From: Pelagicoccus enzymogenes
Lineage (GTDB): Bacteria > Verrucomicrobiota > Verrucomicrobiia > Opitutales > Opitutaceae
Direction: 5' to 3'
NCBI RefSeq assembly: GCF_014803405.1
Contig: NZ_JACYFG010000040.1
Span: forward strand, 186,001 to 250,000
Length of the DNA: 64,000 nt
Position 1 is the first letter of the stretch, and every line of letters starts with the position of its first letter. The notes beneath the pieces were generated by a model, which did not search any database, was not told the DNA's origin, and was given only the letters and a program-made list of their open reading frames with translations. Positions 25,530 through 33,840 of the stretch are shown here, piece by piece. The position numbers and the translations under genes were made by a program.

Positions 25530-26917
25530 CCCCAAAGCCCCAGTGGGCTCGAGCTGGATCCGAGGTCGTAGAAGCGCTCGATGTTAGGCAGGGCTAGGGA
25601 CAAGTCCGACTGCGAAGTCCCAAGCCAGAGGGCAAGCTCCGCGAAGTACTGGTCCACGGAGGTGGTAGGAATGAGGCGACCGCGGCCCGTATCCAAATCG
25701 TTGCCTAAACCGATGTTCTCCGGGTAGTCGCCGTAAAGTCTGCCGCCATGCAAGCCGCCGCCGAGCACGAAGTGGTTCCCGCCCCAACCGTGGTCCGTGC
25801 CATCTCCGTTGCTGGTAAGAGTCCGGCCAAAGTCAGAAGCGGAAAACAGGACCACTTCGTCTTCCAATCCCATCTCTTTTATGGCTGCCCAAAAGGCGCC
25901 CACCGCATCGCTCACTTCCCGCATCAAACCTTCATGGGCATCCATCAGATCGTCGTGCGTATCGAATCCGCCACGACGCGTTAAAAAGGTCTGCCGTTGG
26001 TGCCCCAGATTGCCGCTGGCCGCGATGCTGCGAGCGATCATCTTGAGCTCGTCTCCAAGGCGAGTGTCGGGGAACTCCGTGGAAAAAGGGATTTCCTCTC
26101 CGACTGCTGCATTGAACTCCACCCCTAGGTCGATGGCGCTACGATTGAAACGGGCGTAGGTACGCTGCAGGAGGTTTTGGTATTGCTGATCCAATACGCT
26201 GTCCACCGCCCCTTTGAAATACTGGTGGTCTTCATTCCCGTAAAACTGCAGGTCGATCGCTCCATTGGGTGTGATGCTGTAGGGAATCAGCGAATCTCCG
26301 CTCTGCAGGATGTTCGTCCCGGCAAGGGAGATGTTCATGGACACCTTCGGCGACTCGTTCAGGGCATCCAACACGTCCGCCATCCGCCCAAACCACCCTT
26401 TGGAATCCCGTTTGTCTGGCGTAGAGGTTTGCCAATGCATCACTTGGTCCGAATGGGAAAAGAGCCCCAGCGGGAGTCGAGCGCTCCGGTTCTCGAAAGC
26501 GGCCAAAGTGGTCGGCTCGATCAAGGTCCCGACATTGCAAACGAAGGCGAGCTCCCCGGCAGCGTACAGAGATTGCATCGCAGCCATTTCCGGATGCAGC
26601 CCGAAGGCTCGCGCGCTGGCTGCATCGGCGATCGGCAACAGCTCCTCGGCTTGCAGGCTCAAGCCAGCGCGAGCCGCTCGATAGCGTTGAAACTCATCCG
26701 ATTCCCGCGGCACGAGCATATTGAAGGAATCGTTGCCGCCATCCAAGAAAAGGCAAACCAGCGCCTTGTGCCCGCCCGCCGCCGGTAAGCCCTGGGCCGA
26801 GACGCGACTGCTCATCAAAAGGCTCGTCAGGGTCGAATAAAAGGCCGTGCTCCCCACCGCCGCGCAACTCGCCTGCCCGATAAACTTCCTCCGGCTTAAC
26901 TTCTTTCCTAGATCCAT
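25526..26917 (-). CDS. DUF1501 family Tat-exported protein
   Basis: Function unknown; members are abundant in Planctomycetes and Verrucomicrobia and usually paired with DUF1800. The 463-residue product has a twin-arginine signal (KKLSRRKFIGQ), then KALVCLFLDGGNDSFNMLVP, GLHPEMAAMQSLYAAGELAFV, SHSDQVMHWQ, DTHDDLMDAHEGLM and SDFGRTLTSNGDGTDHGWGG. The DGGND and TDHGWGG pieces are reminiscent of the alkaline phosphatase/sulfatase fold. I take the ATG at 26917; TTG at 26932 is the alternative. It follows the DUF1800 gene by about 22 bases. Confidence 0.9.
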   Translation of the reverse strand: MDLGKKLSRRKFIGQASCAAVGSTAFYSTLTSLLMSSRVSAQGLPAAGGHKALVCLFLDGGNDSFNMLVPRESDEFQRYRAARAGLSLQAEELLPIADAASARAFGLHPEMAAMQSLYAAGELAFVCNVGTLIEPTTLAAFENRSARLPLGLFSHSDQVMHWQTSTPDKRDSKGWFGRMADVLDALNESPKVSMNISLAGTNILQSGDSLIPYSITPNGAIDLQFYGNEDHQYFKGAVDSVLDQQYQNLLQRTYARFNRSAIDLGVEFNAAVGEEIPFSTEFPDTRLGDELKMIARSIAASGNLGHQRQTFLTRRGGFDTHDDLMDAHEGLMREVSDAVGAFWAAIKEMGLEDEVVLFSASDFGRTLTSNGDGTDHGWGGNHFVLGGGLHGGRLYGDYPENIGLGNDLDTGRGRLIPTTSVDQYFAELALWLGTSQSDLSLALPNIERFYDLGSSSSPLGLWG

Positions 26918-26939
26918 TCCTATCGTGCCCAAACGTTAA

Positions 26940-29141
26940 CTACAAGGTGACTGCAAACTCCGACGACAACATAGCGATTCTCACCAACATCCCGACCGTC
27001 AGGCGATCGTCGAACCAACCGGCCCGGCCCTCGTAGGCGTCGAGCATTATTTCCCGCGTCGCATCCGTCATGGTTCCGTGGAAGAGCACCAAATCTAAGC
27101 GATCGATTACCGCGCCGACACCCTCGCTCCTCAAAAGAGCGATCTCGTCCGTGAACTCGAAGGTCATGCCCGGTTCGTATTGGCCGTCGCCATCGTCATC
27201 CTGCCACGCAAAGCCCCACATGATAGCGCCTCCATAGATATTTTGCGTCGCCATCGCCGTCGAGGAGTTGAGCACTTGGAACTCCGGACCCACCAAACCC
27301 GCATCCGCCATCTCTCCCTGCGGAACGTAGTCGGGCTGGAAGAAGTTAAAAACGGAATTCGAGCTCATCACCCGCTGCCCCATCTCGCTGGGATGCTCCC
27401 AGTCCGGAATGAGCGGCTTGCCGCCATCCACTGAAGCCGCTCCGAGACTCGTCACGATGCGCACCCACCTCAAATAAGGTTCCCTCAGGCGGCCGGCAAA
27501 AAGGTCGTCGTCCGAAACCGGAACCCGAGCTTCCGCGTCGAGCAAGATCGCTTTCACGACTGATTTCATGTCGCCCCGCACGCCCTTTCCGTTGTCCGCG
27601 AAAACCTGAGCCACACGCTGTACGTATCCAGGACTTGGATTCGATTTCACCAAGCGTTGAATCAGGCGATACGAAATAAAGGGCCCAACATTGGGATGGT
27701 GAAACAAATTGTCGATGGCGGCCTCAAAGTCATCCATCGCCACGCGGCCAGGATCTTCCGAAAAGGCAGGCAGCACCGTTCCATTGAGCAACACCTTGCA
27801 CTCCTGGTCATGCTCGTGCTCCCAAGCCTTCATCGGCGCATCCCAAACCCACTGCCCAAAATCGAAATGCCAACGGATGTCAGGACTATTGTTCTCGCCG
27901 CCAAAGGCGAAGCCGGTGAACACGCGGGCAAAATTGGTGATGTCCTCGTTGTCGTAGGTAGGAATCGGATTTCCCTCCGCGTCAAGCTTGCGGGACCCAT
28001 CGGGATTGAGCTCGAAAAGCCCGATGCTGAATAGCTGCATAATCTCGCGAGCGTAGTTTTCGTCCGGATACCGGTTCTCCTCGGGATTCGCCTTACGATT
28101 CTTCAGGTGGCTTAGATAGTTCCCCATAGCCGGGTGAAGCGAAGTATCGCGCAAGAGGTCCCTCCAGTTGCCAAAAGAATGGTCCAGCAACATGTCATAA
28201 AAATCCGCCATGCCAAAGGTCGCCGCCCCGCCATCCAAAGCTTGGTCCGAGAGCACGTAGACCTCTCCCAATGCCACCGCCAGGCGCTGGCGAAGCAAGT
28301 CCGAAGAATTCATCACTTGGTCCCACCAAGCATAGTGACGATGGACCCAAAAGAAGTTTTCGACATTGTCGCGCCACCACTTCGTTCCCGGCAGAATGTA
28401 GCCAGGCACTTCGGCAAACTGCCCATCTATCCACGCCCCGAAACCGAGCGAGGCAACTGTCTCTATTTCCTGGATACGCGAAGACAAAGACGCTTGAGCG
28501 AGAAATCGGGAAGCCTCTTCCAAGCTCGGGAGAGCTCCTGCCACCTGTTTGCCGGCGACATCGAAAGTGCCTTCACTGAAAAAGCGGTCCATCAGTTGGG
28601 CAAGGTCTCCCGCGCCGAAATCAGGATCGCTATGCGTCGCGAACGGATCCGTGCCCAGCAACTTCTCCTCGAAGTCACCGAGTCCATCGCCGTCCTGATC
28701 GCCCCCAACCCGGAAGCGCATGAAACGCAGCGTCTGCCCATCCGCCTGGCTCACCAGTCGCTCCGGCCCTCCCGAACTGAAAAGGCGGTCCGGACCTTCC
28801 TCCCAGTTCACCAAATCCCCGCTCACCTCCACCGAGTAGCTTTGCCCTTCCACGCCTTCGAAAACGAAAGCGACTCCCTCGGGATCCCATTCGAATCGGT
28901 AAGGCTCGAAGCACGAAGCGGCGTCGAACGGATCCGTCCCGTGCTCGCATTCCTCCCGGTTGCTCGAGCCGTCGCCATCCGCGTCCTCTCCAGGCAACAG
29001 ATCTTGAGCGTCAAACGCCAGTTCCCATACGTCGCTCAAGCCATCCCCGTCTCTGTCCACCAAGGTCTCCGCCCCTGACGCCGCGGATAGGACCGAGGCC
29101 ATCAGGCACGCTGCGGCACAGAGCTGTTTGTTCGCTAACAT
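26940..29141 (-). CDS. DUF1800 family exported protein with thrombospondin type 3-like repeats
   Basis: Function unknown. The 733-residue product has a signal peptide (cut near SGA, residue 23), an N-terminal DRDGDGLSDVWELAF, a second DADGDGSSNREECEHGTDP and, about residue 150, DQDGDGLGDFEEKLLGTDP: three Asp-rich calcium-binding thrombospondin type 3-like repeats. A short strand-rich segment (SYSVEVSGDLVNWEEG) lies between the second and third. From about 175 to the end is the DUF1800 domain, with QRLAVALGEVYVLS, NYAREIMQLFSIGLFEL and EDITNFARVFTGF. It heads the cluster with DUF1501 and the pseudopilin-like gene. Confidence 0.9.
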   Translation of the reverse strand: MLANKQLCAAACLMASVLSAASGAETLVDRDGDGLSDVWELAFDAQDLLPGEDADGDGSSNREECEHGTDPFDAASCFEPYRFEWDPEGVAFVFEGVEGQSYSVEVSGDLVNWEEGPDRLFSSGGPERLVSQADGQTLRFMRFRVGGDQDGDGLGDFEEKLLGTDPFATHSDPDFGAGDLAQLMDRFFSEGTFDVAGKQVAGALPSLEEASRFLAQASLSSRIQEIETVASLGFGAWIDGQFAEVPGYILPGTKWWRDNVENFFWVHRHYAWWDQVMNSSDLLRQRLAVALGEVYVLSDQALDGGAATFGMADFYDMLLDHSFGNWRDLLRDTSLHPAMGNYLSHLKNRKANPEENRYPDENYAREIMQLFSIGLFELNPDGSRKLDAEGNPIPTYDNEDITNFARVFTGFAFGGENNSPDIRWHFDFGQWVWDAPMKAWEHEHDQECKVLLNGTVLPAFSEDPGRVAMDDFEAAIDNLFHHPNVGPFISYRLIQRLVKSNPSPGYVQRVAQVFADNGKGVRGDMKSVVKAILLDAEARVPVSDDDLFAGRLREPYLRWVRIVTSLGAASVDGGKPLIPDWEHPSEMGQRVMSSNSVFNFFQPDYVPQGEMADAGLVGPEFQVLNSSTAMATQNIYGGAIMWGFAWQDDDGDGQYEPGMTFEFTDEIALLRSEGVGAVIDRLDLVLFHGTMTDATREIMLDAYEGRAGWFDDRLTVGMLVRIAMLSSEFAVTL

Positions 29142-29451
29142 GTGTTTCGGGCTTGGGGTCGTTCAATCGGACAGCGGGGAACCGTCGCCTCGCCTAGTAA
29201 ACGCGCCGTCGAGGCGAAACTGAAGCGATATCCTGCAAGCTCAAGGCGCCGCCACCCCTAGAGCCACCCTAGGCTCGCGCTTTCCAATGAATGAAGGGGA
29301 CCCATCCTACCAGATACCAGAAAATGCCCCGAGCATCCCTTCTATCCGCTAAAGGCTCGTTAAAATGGCTCGCGGCGCGTTCACCCCAATTGCCCTCTGT
29401 CGAAGGATAGTGGTATAGAGGCCGGAATCCCCTTTAAATCAGACGAACCGA
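29142..29451. other. Gene-free divergent promoter region
   Basis: No plausible reading frame. The region separates two divergent genes (DUF1800 and the propeller kinase) and must hold both promoters; I see no convincing -35/-10 pair, sigma-54 element or operator. Confidence 0.4.
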
Positions 29452-32400
29452 GTGTACCACAACCCCATACGTACTTTCCGGCGGACCTGCTTGGCAATCC
29501 TTTGCCTCGCCGCCTACCTCGCGCCTTTCCCGGCTCGAGCCGAACTCCCGATCGAAACCATCGAGAAATGGGGAGCTCCCCACATCGAGCGCTACGTCCC
29601 CAAAACCACGCGTATCGGCTCGCCCGTCAAACGCATCGCCATGCTCCCTGACGGCGACATCGCTTTCCTCAGCGAAAACCAATTCACCGTGTTCGACGGT
29701 ACCCAGTGGACCGACATCCACTCCCTCCAGCGACCAGGGCTGCTGGCAACGCTGTCGAGCGGGCAGACCATCGCGTCCAGCGGCAGCGGCCTGAAACGAA
29801 TCGAACCCAACCGCTACGGACACTACGATATTCAGACCCTTGTCAGTCCCCAGGACCATCCCGAACGCCACGCCCTCTTCCCCTACATAGCCGACGCCCG
29901 CGGATACCTTTTCGCCCTGCAGGGCACTCTCCTCGTCACTGTCGCCCCCGACGGAGACATCCGCAGCTACCAGCTCGAAAGCTGGGCCAGCGCCCTCTTC
30001 TCCATCGGGGACGAAATATACACCACCGGTGGAGCGCCCGCCTTGATCAACCGCTGGGACTGGGAGAACGAAACCTTAGTCGACGCCCAGCAGCCACTCA
30101 ACGACACCGAATACCTTTGGTTCAGGGACGCGCGAACGCGAAGCGAAGGCGGAGCCTGGCTGCTGAACGAACAAAACCGAATCATCGGCTTCGACGGCAC
30201 CAAAAGCTGGTTTTGGCCCGGAAACGCCACCATCGCCGCGCTCGGCGGCTCCATCCAATGCTTCGAGGAAATCGCCCCCGGCCAACTCGCCATAGGCACC
30301 CACGCCGCGGGCGCCCTCGTGTTCGACAGCAAAGGCATCCTCCAGCAGCAAACCAGCAAGAAGCATGGACTCGACAGCGCCAGCGTGCTCGGCATCGGGG
30401 CCGACAACCAAGACGGCCTTTGGATCAGCACCAAGCGCAGCATTTCCCGCGTCCAGCTCAGCCCCAGCACCTTGGTCTACGACGAGCGCCACGGCCTCAC
30501 CGAGGCCATCGTCGCAGCGGAAGTGCTCAACGACCGGCTCTATCTCGCTACCGCCAGCGGACTCTACGTCAACAATCCCCACGCCAACAGCATGGCCGAA
30601 AGCTTCGTCCTCAAGCACCCCTTGAGCGGCATCAACGACATCCTCGCCTACCGCGGCAAGCTCTTCGTCGCCGGATCGAACCTTAGCCTAGTCGACGAAA
30701 ACGATGAGCTATCCGTACTGTCGACGGAAGGATCGACCAACCTGTGGCAACCGAGCGCCGATCCCGACCTCGTGCTCGCCGGAAACTACCGCGGCATCCT
30801 CGCCAGTCGCTATTCAAACGGTAGCTGGGGCGCTCCACGCTACCTGGAAGGACCCCATCGAGAAATCTTCGGCCTAGCCGAGAGCAGCGACGGGACCCTG
30901 ATCGGAAGCACTGGAGGGAACGACTACGCCAAAGTCGTTCTCCTGGGAGACAATGGCCGCTTCGAGCTACGCCAGCTCCCCGTCGACATGCAAGACGTGT
31001 GGAGCATGGTGGTAGAAATCGAAGGAGAAATCTACGTCAATTCGAGCCCCACACACCGCTGGAACAGCGACAAGGACAGTTTCGAGCCAAGCCCCGAGAT
31101 GGGCTACTACCAAAGCGAACCTCCCTATGGATTCGACCACATCTTTGGCACGTCGACGGAAGACACGTGGATCAGCGTAAACGCCCGCCGCGGAAAAACG
31201 GTCCGGCGTCCTAACCGCGAAGTTGTCGGACAAATATCCGGCATGAACGACGCCCTCGAAGCCAGGGCTAGCTGCATCGCGTACGACAGTGCGGGGCGAG
31301 CCTGGATCGGCGGCAGCTTCGGGCTCATGCTGGCTCGCTATCCTACAACCGAACCTGACCCGCTTCGCGCCAGTCCCCAAATTCATCGTCTGATCTCCCT
31401 AAAAGACGAGGCGATACTGCCAACCATTGCCGAATCGGACGCTTCCATCCGCCTGAAACCGAAGCAAAACTCGCTTCGCATCGAGGCCGAGTTCCCCCAC
31501 TTCCTCGCATCCTCCCAAAACCAGTTCCAAATCTACATCGAAGGACTCGACAAGTCGTGGCCGGAGCCCAGTACCATCCCCTTCCGCGAAGTCACCAACC
31601 TCCCGCCGGGGCGCTACACCGTCATCCTCAACGCCCGCAACACTTTCGGGCAATCCGCGTCCAGCGCCTTGCCCCTCTTCGTGGAGACTCCCCTCTACCT
31701 GCGCCCCATCGCCTTCGTCGCCTACTTCCTCGGAGCCCTGCTCGCCGTCGCCGCCATCGTTTACTTGTACAATCGGCAACAGATCCGCCGCAGCCGCCAA
31801 CTCCAAAAGATGGTCGCCGAGCGGACCAAGGAAATTGCCAACAAAAACGACGAACTCGAAGCCCAAGCCCTTCGCCTCGAGGTGCAAAACGAGGAACTCG
31901 AAGAGAAGACCGAAGAGCTGACCGCAACCACCGAGGCGCTCACCAACACGCTCAACCAATTGCATCAGATGCAAGATCAGCTGGTCGCCACCGCCCGCAC
32001 CGCAGGCAAGGCGGAAATAGCCATCAACGTCCTGCACAACGTCGGCAACGTGCTCAACTCGCTCAACGTCAGCGTAAACGTGCTCAGCCAACGTGCCCAG
32101 GAATCCCACGCCACCAAGCTCACTCGCCTGGCCGCTCTCGTCGAAGCCCATCGCGAGTCCATCGCCGACTTCATCGCCAACGATCCTCGCGGCAAAAACG
32201 TGCCCAACTATTTGATACAGCTGTCGAAAACGCTAGAGGAAGAAATCGCAAAAAACCTCCATGAACTCGGCGTCATGAGCGACGACATCGACCACATCAA
32301 AAGCGTGATCGCCGCCCAGCAAACCCATGCCCGCAGCGAGAGCGTAGTCGAAACCGTGCGACTGCGGGAACTCTGCGTAACCGCCCTCAACATCGTAGGC

Positions 32401-32853
32401 ACCGAGCGCAGCAAAACCCAAGTTGAGGTGATTAACGAAGTCCCGCCCGACATCGCCATCGAGAACGACAAGCACCGTCTCCTGGACATCGCCCTCAACC
32501 TCATATCAAACGCTTACGACGCCATCGACGAGCAGGCGCCGGAGATCGGCGTCATCACCCTCAAGGCCCACTCCAGCGGAGAGACCGTCGCCTTCACCGT
32601 GCAAGACAACGGCGTCGGCATCGCACCTGAGAACAAGGAAAAGCTCTTCCGCCACGGCTTCACCACCAAACGGGACGGCCATGGCTTCGGCCTGCACAGC
32701 AGCGCCAACGCCGCAAAAACGCTGGGCGGAAGCCTTTCGCTGGAATCTCCCGGCAAAGGCCGCGGCGCCACCGCCACCTTGACCCTGCCGATTTCCTTCC
32801 CAACTCCAGCCAAGAGCCAAAACGCCCCAGCCGAAGCCAAGGCTCAGCCCTAA
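29452..32853 (+). CDS. Two-component sensor kinase with beta-propeller sensor and Y_Y_Y domain
   Basis: A 1133-residue membrane sensor kinase. A signal peptide (to about residue 29, PARA) leads to a large periplasmic region (about 30-660) made of repeated propeller-type blades (for example VKRIAMLPDGDIAFLSENQ and RASCIAYDSAGRAWIGG). A Y_Y_Y domain follows (about 670-745, FQIYIEGLDKSWPEPS...LPPGRYTVILNARN), then a membrane helix (about 748-774) and a coiled coil (780-835). The kinase core has an atypical H box, INVLHNVGNVLNSLNVSVNVL, with His862, then NLISNAYDAI, DNGVGI and GHGFGLHSSANAA. No receiver or DNA-binding domain is fused. Start codon is GTG. Confidence 0.88.
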   Translation: MYHNPIRTFRRTCLAILCLAAYLAPFPARAELPIETIEKWGAPHIERYVPKTTRIGSPVKRIAMLPDGDIAFLSENQFTVFDGTQWTDIHSLQRPGLLATLSSGQTIASSGSGLKRIEPNRYGHYDIQTLVSPQDHPERHALFPYIADARGYLFALQGTLLVTVAPDGDIRSYQLESWASALFSIGDEIYTTGGAPALINRWDWENETLVDAQQPLNDTEYLWFRDARTRSEGGAWLLNEQNRIIGFDGTKSWFWPGNATIAALGGSIQCFEEIAPGQLAIGTHAAGALVFDSKGILQQQTSKKHGLDSASVLGIGADNQDGLWISTKRSISRVQLSPSTLVYDERHGLTEAIVAAEVLNDRLYLATASGLYVNNPHANSMAESFVLKHPLSGINDILAYRGKLFVAGSNLSLVDENDELSVLSTEGSTNLWQPSADPDLVLAGNYRGILASRYSNGSWGAPRYLEGPHREIFGLAESSDGTLIGSTGGNDYAKVVLLGDNGRFELRQLPVDMQDVWSMVVEIEGEIYVNSSPTHRWNSDKDSFEPSPEMGYYQSEPPYGFDHIFGTSTEDTWISVNARRGKTVRRPNREVVGQISGMNDALEARASCIAYDSAGRAWIGGSFGLMLARYPTTEPDPLRASPQIHRLISLKDEAILPTIAESDASIRLKPKQNSLRIEAEFPHFLASSQNQFQIYIEGLDKSWPEPSTIPFREVTNLPPGRYTVILNARNTFGQSASSALPLFVETPLYLRPIAFVAYFLGALLAVAAIVYLYNRQQIRRSRQLQKMVAERTKEIANKNDELEAQALRLEVQNEELEEKTEELTATTEALTNTLNQLHQMQDQLVATARTAGKAEIAINVLHNVGNVLNSLNVSVNVLSQRAQESHATKLTRLAALVEAHRESIADFIANDPRGKNVPNYLIQLSKTLEEEIAKNLHELGVMSDDIDHIKSVIAAQQTHARSESVVETVRLRELCVTALNIVGTERSKTQVEVINEVPPDIAIENDKHRLLDIALNLISNAYDAIDEQAPEIGVITLKAHSSGETVAFTVQDNGVGIAPENKEKLFRHGFTTKRDGHGFGLHSSANAAKTLGGSLSLESPGKGRGATATLTLPISFPTPAKSQNAPAEAKAQP

Positions 32854-32933
32854 AGCAAGGCCCCCAAGCCAAGCGAAAGCTTCCCGCCAAGAACACTTTC
32901 CTTTTGAACAGTCGCGCTCTCGCTCAAACATCT

Positions 32934-32961
32934 ATTGTGGGAAGCGGCCTTGTGCCGCGAT
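32934..32961 (+). repeat. REP-like hairpin element, single copy
   Basis: GTGGGAA head followed by stem GCGGC, loop CTTGT, stem GCCGC, with flanking ATT and GAT. These 28 bases are identical to the inverted unit at 40973-41000. It sits between the convergent kinase and parvulin genes. The rest of the 290-base gap holds no gene, only the parvulin terminator. Confidence 0.75.
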
Positions 32962-33079
32962 ATGAAGCGTCTAACTAAACGAAAAGCGTTCCAGTAACAA
33001 ATCCCCCCAACCCGATCAAACCGATCGGCGCGACTCCCCCCAGCAGGCACGCCCTTGGCTGCTCCCTCCTGCGACCCCG

Positions 33080-33115
33080 CAAAAAAGCCGCCTCCTCGAA
33101 ACAGAGGAGACGGCT
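33080..33115 (-). terminator. Intrinsic terminator of the tandem parvulin gene
   Basis: On the minus strand a 12-base stem with one mismatch (AGCCGTCTCCTC / GAGGAGGCGGCT) ends in TTTTTT, 30 bases after the stop at 33145. Confidence 0.93.
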
Positions 33116-33144
33116 CTAAAATGTTCCGTAACAGCGGCTGCTGG

Positions 33145-33708
33145 CTACATGTTGCGCTCAGTCACTTCCAACAGGTGGTAGCCGAACTGGGTCTTGACCG
33201 GACCTTGTACCTCGTTCACCGGAGCAGAAAATACCACTTCGTCGAACTCCGGAACCATCTGGCCACGGCCAAACTCGCCCAAGGCTCCGCCGCTTTGGCC
33301 CGACGGGCACTTGGAGTGGGCCTTCGCCAGATCCGCAAAGGCCTCGCCTGCCGCGATCTTCGCCTTCAAGTCGCTGCATTGCTCCTCGGTCTCCACCAAG
33401 ATGTGGCGGGCGCTAGCGCGCGGCATGGAATCCCCGCGCCCCGTCACTTCGAGCAGGTGGTAGCCGAACTGGGTCTTGACCGGACCTTGCACCTCGTTGA
33501 CGGGAGCGGAAAAGACCACCTTGTCGAACTCGGGCACCATCTGGCCTTTGCCAAATTCGCCTAGCTCCCCGCCTCGCTGGCCGGAAGGACACTTGGAGTG
33601 CTCCTTGGCGAGATCCGCAAAGGACGCGCCGCCCTCGATTTTAGACTTCAGTTCGTTGCAAAGCTCTTCGCTCTCAACGAGAATGTGACGGGCACTTGCT
33701 CTAGACAT
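33145..33708 (-). CDS. Peptidyl-prolyl isomerase with two tandem parvulin domains
   Basis: Catalyses cis-trans isomerisation of prolyl bonds. The 187-residue product is two parvulin (PpiC/rotamase) domains head to tail (residues 1-93 and 94-187). Each has [23 protein letters not shown], [16 protein letters not shown], [19 protein letters not shown] and YHLLEVT. The halves differ at about 18 of 93 positions, so they arose by a fairly recent internal duplication. There is no signal peptide, so it is cytoplasmic. The second domain still starts MPRASARH, the usual start of a free-standing parvulin. I use ATG 33708; no ribosome binding site is obvious. Confidence 0.92.
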   Translation of the reverse strand: MSRASARHILVESEELCNELKSKIEGGASFADLAKEHSKCPSGQRGGELGEFGKGQMVPEFDKVVFSAPVNEVQGPVKTQFGYHLLEVTGRGDSMPRASARHILVETEEQCSDLKAKIAAGEAFADLAKAHSKCPSGQSGGALGEFGRGQMVPEFDEVVFSAPVNEVQGPVKTQFGYHLLEVTERNM

Positions 33709-33840
33709 GGTATATATAGGTCTTTCGGTTTCGTGTTCGAATTTAAGAGGACGGACAACCTTGCAATCTCGCTCGGAAGCGTAAAGCCCCAATCTGCCTC
33801 GCAGCCATTCTTGCGAACGAACCACCCCCTGATGCCCCTA

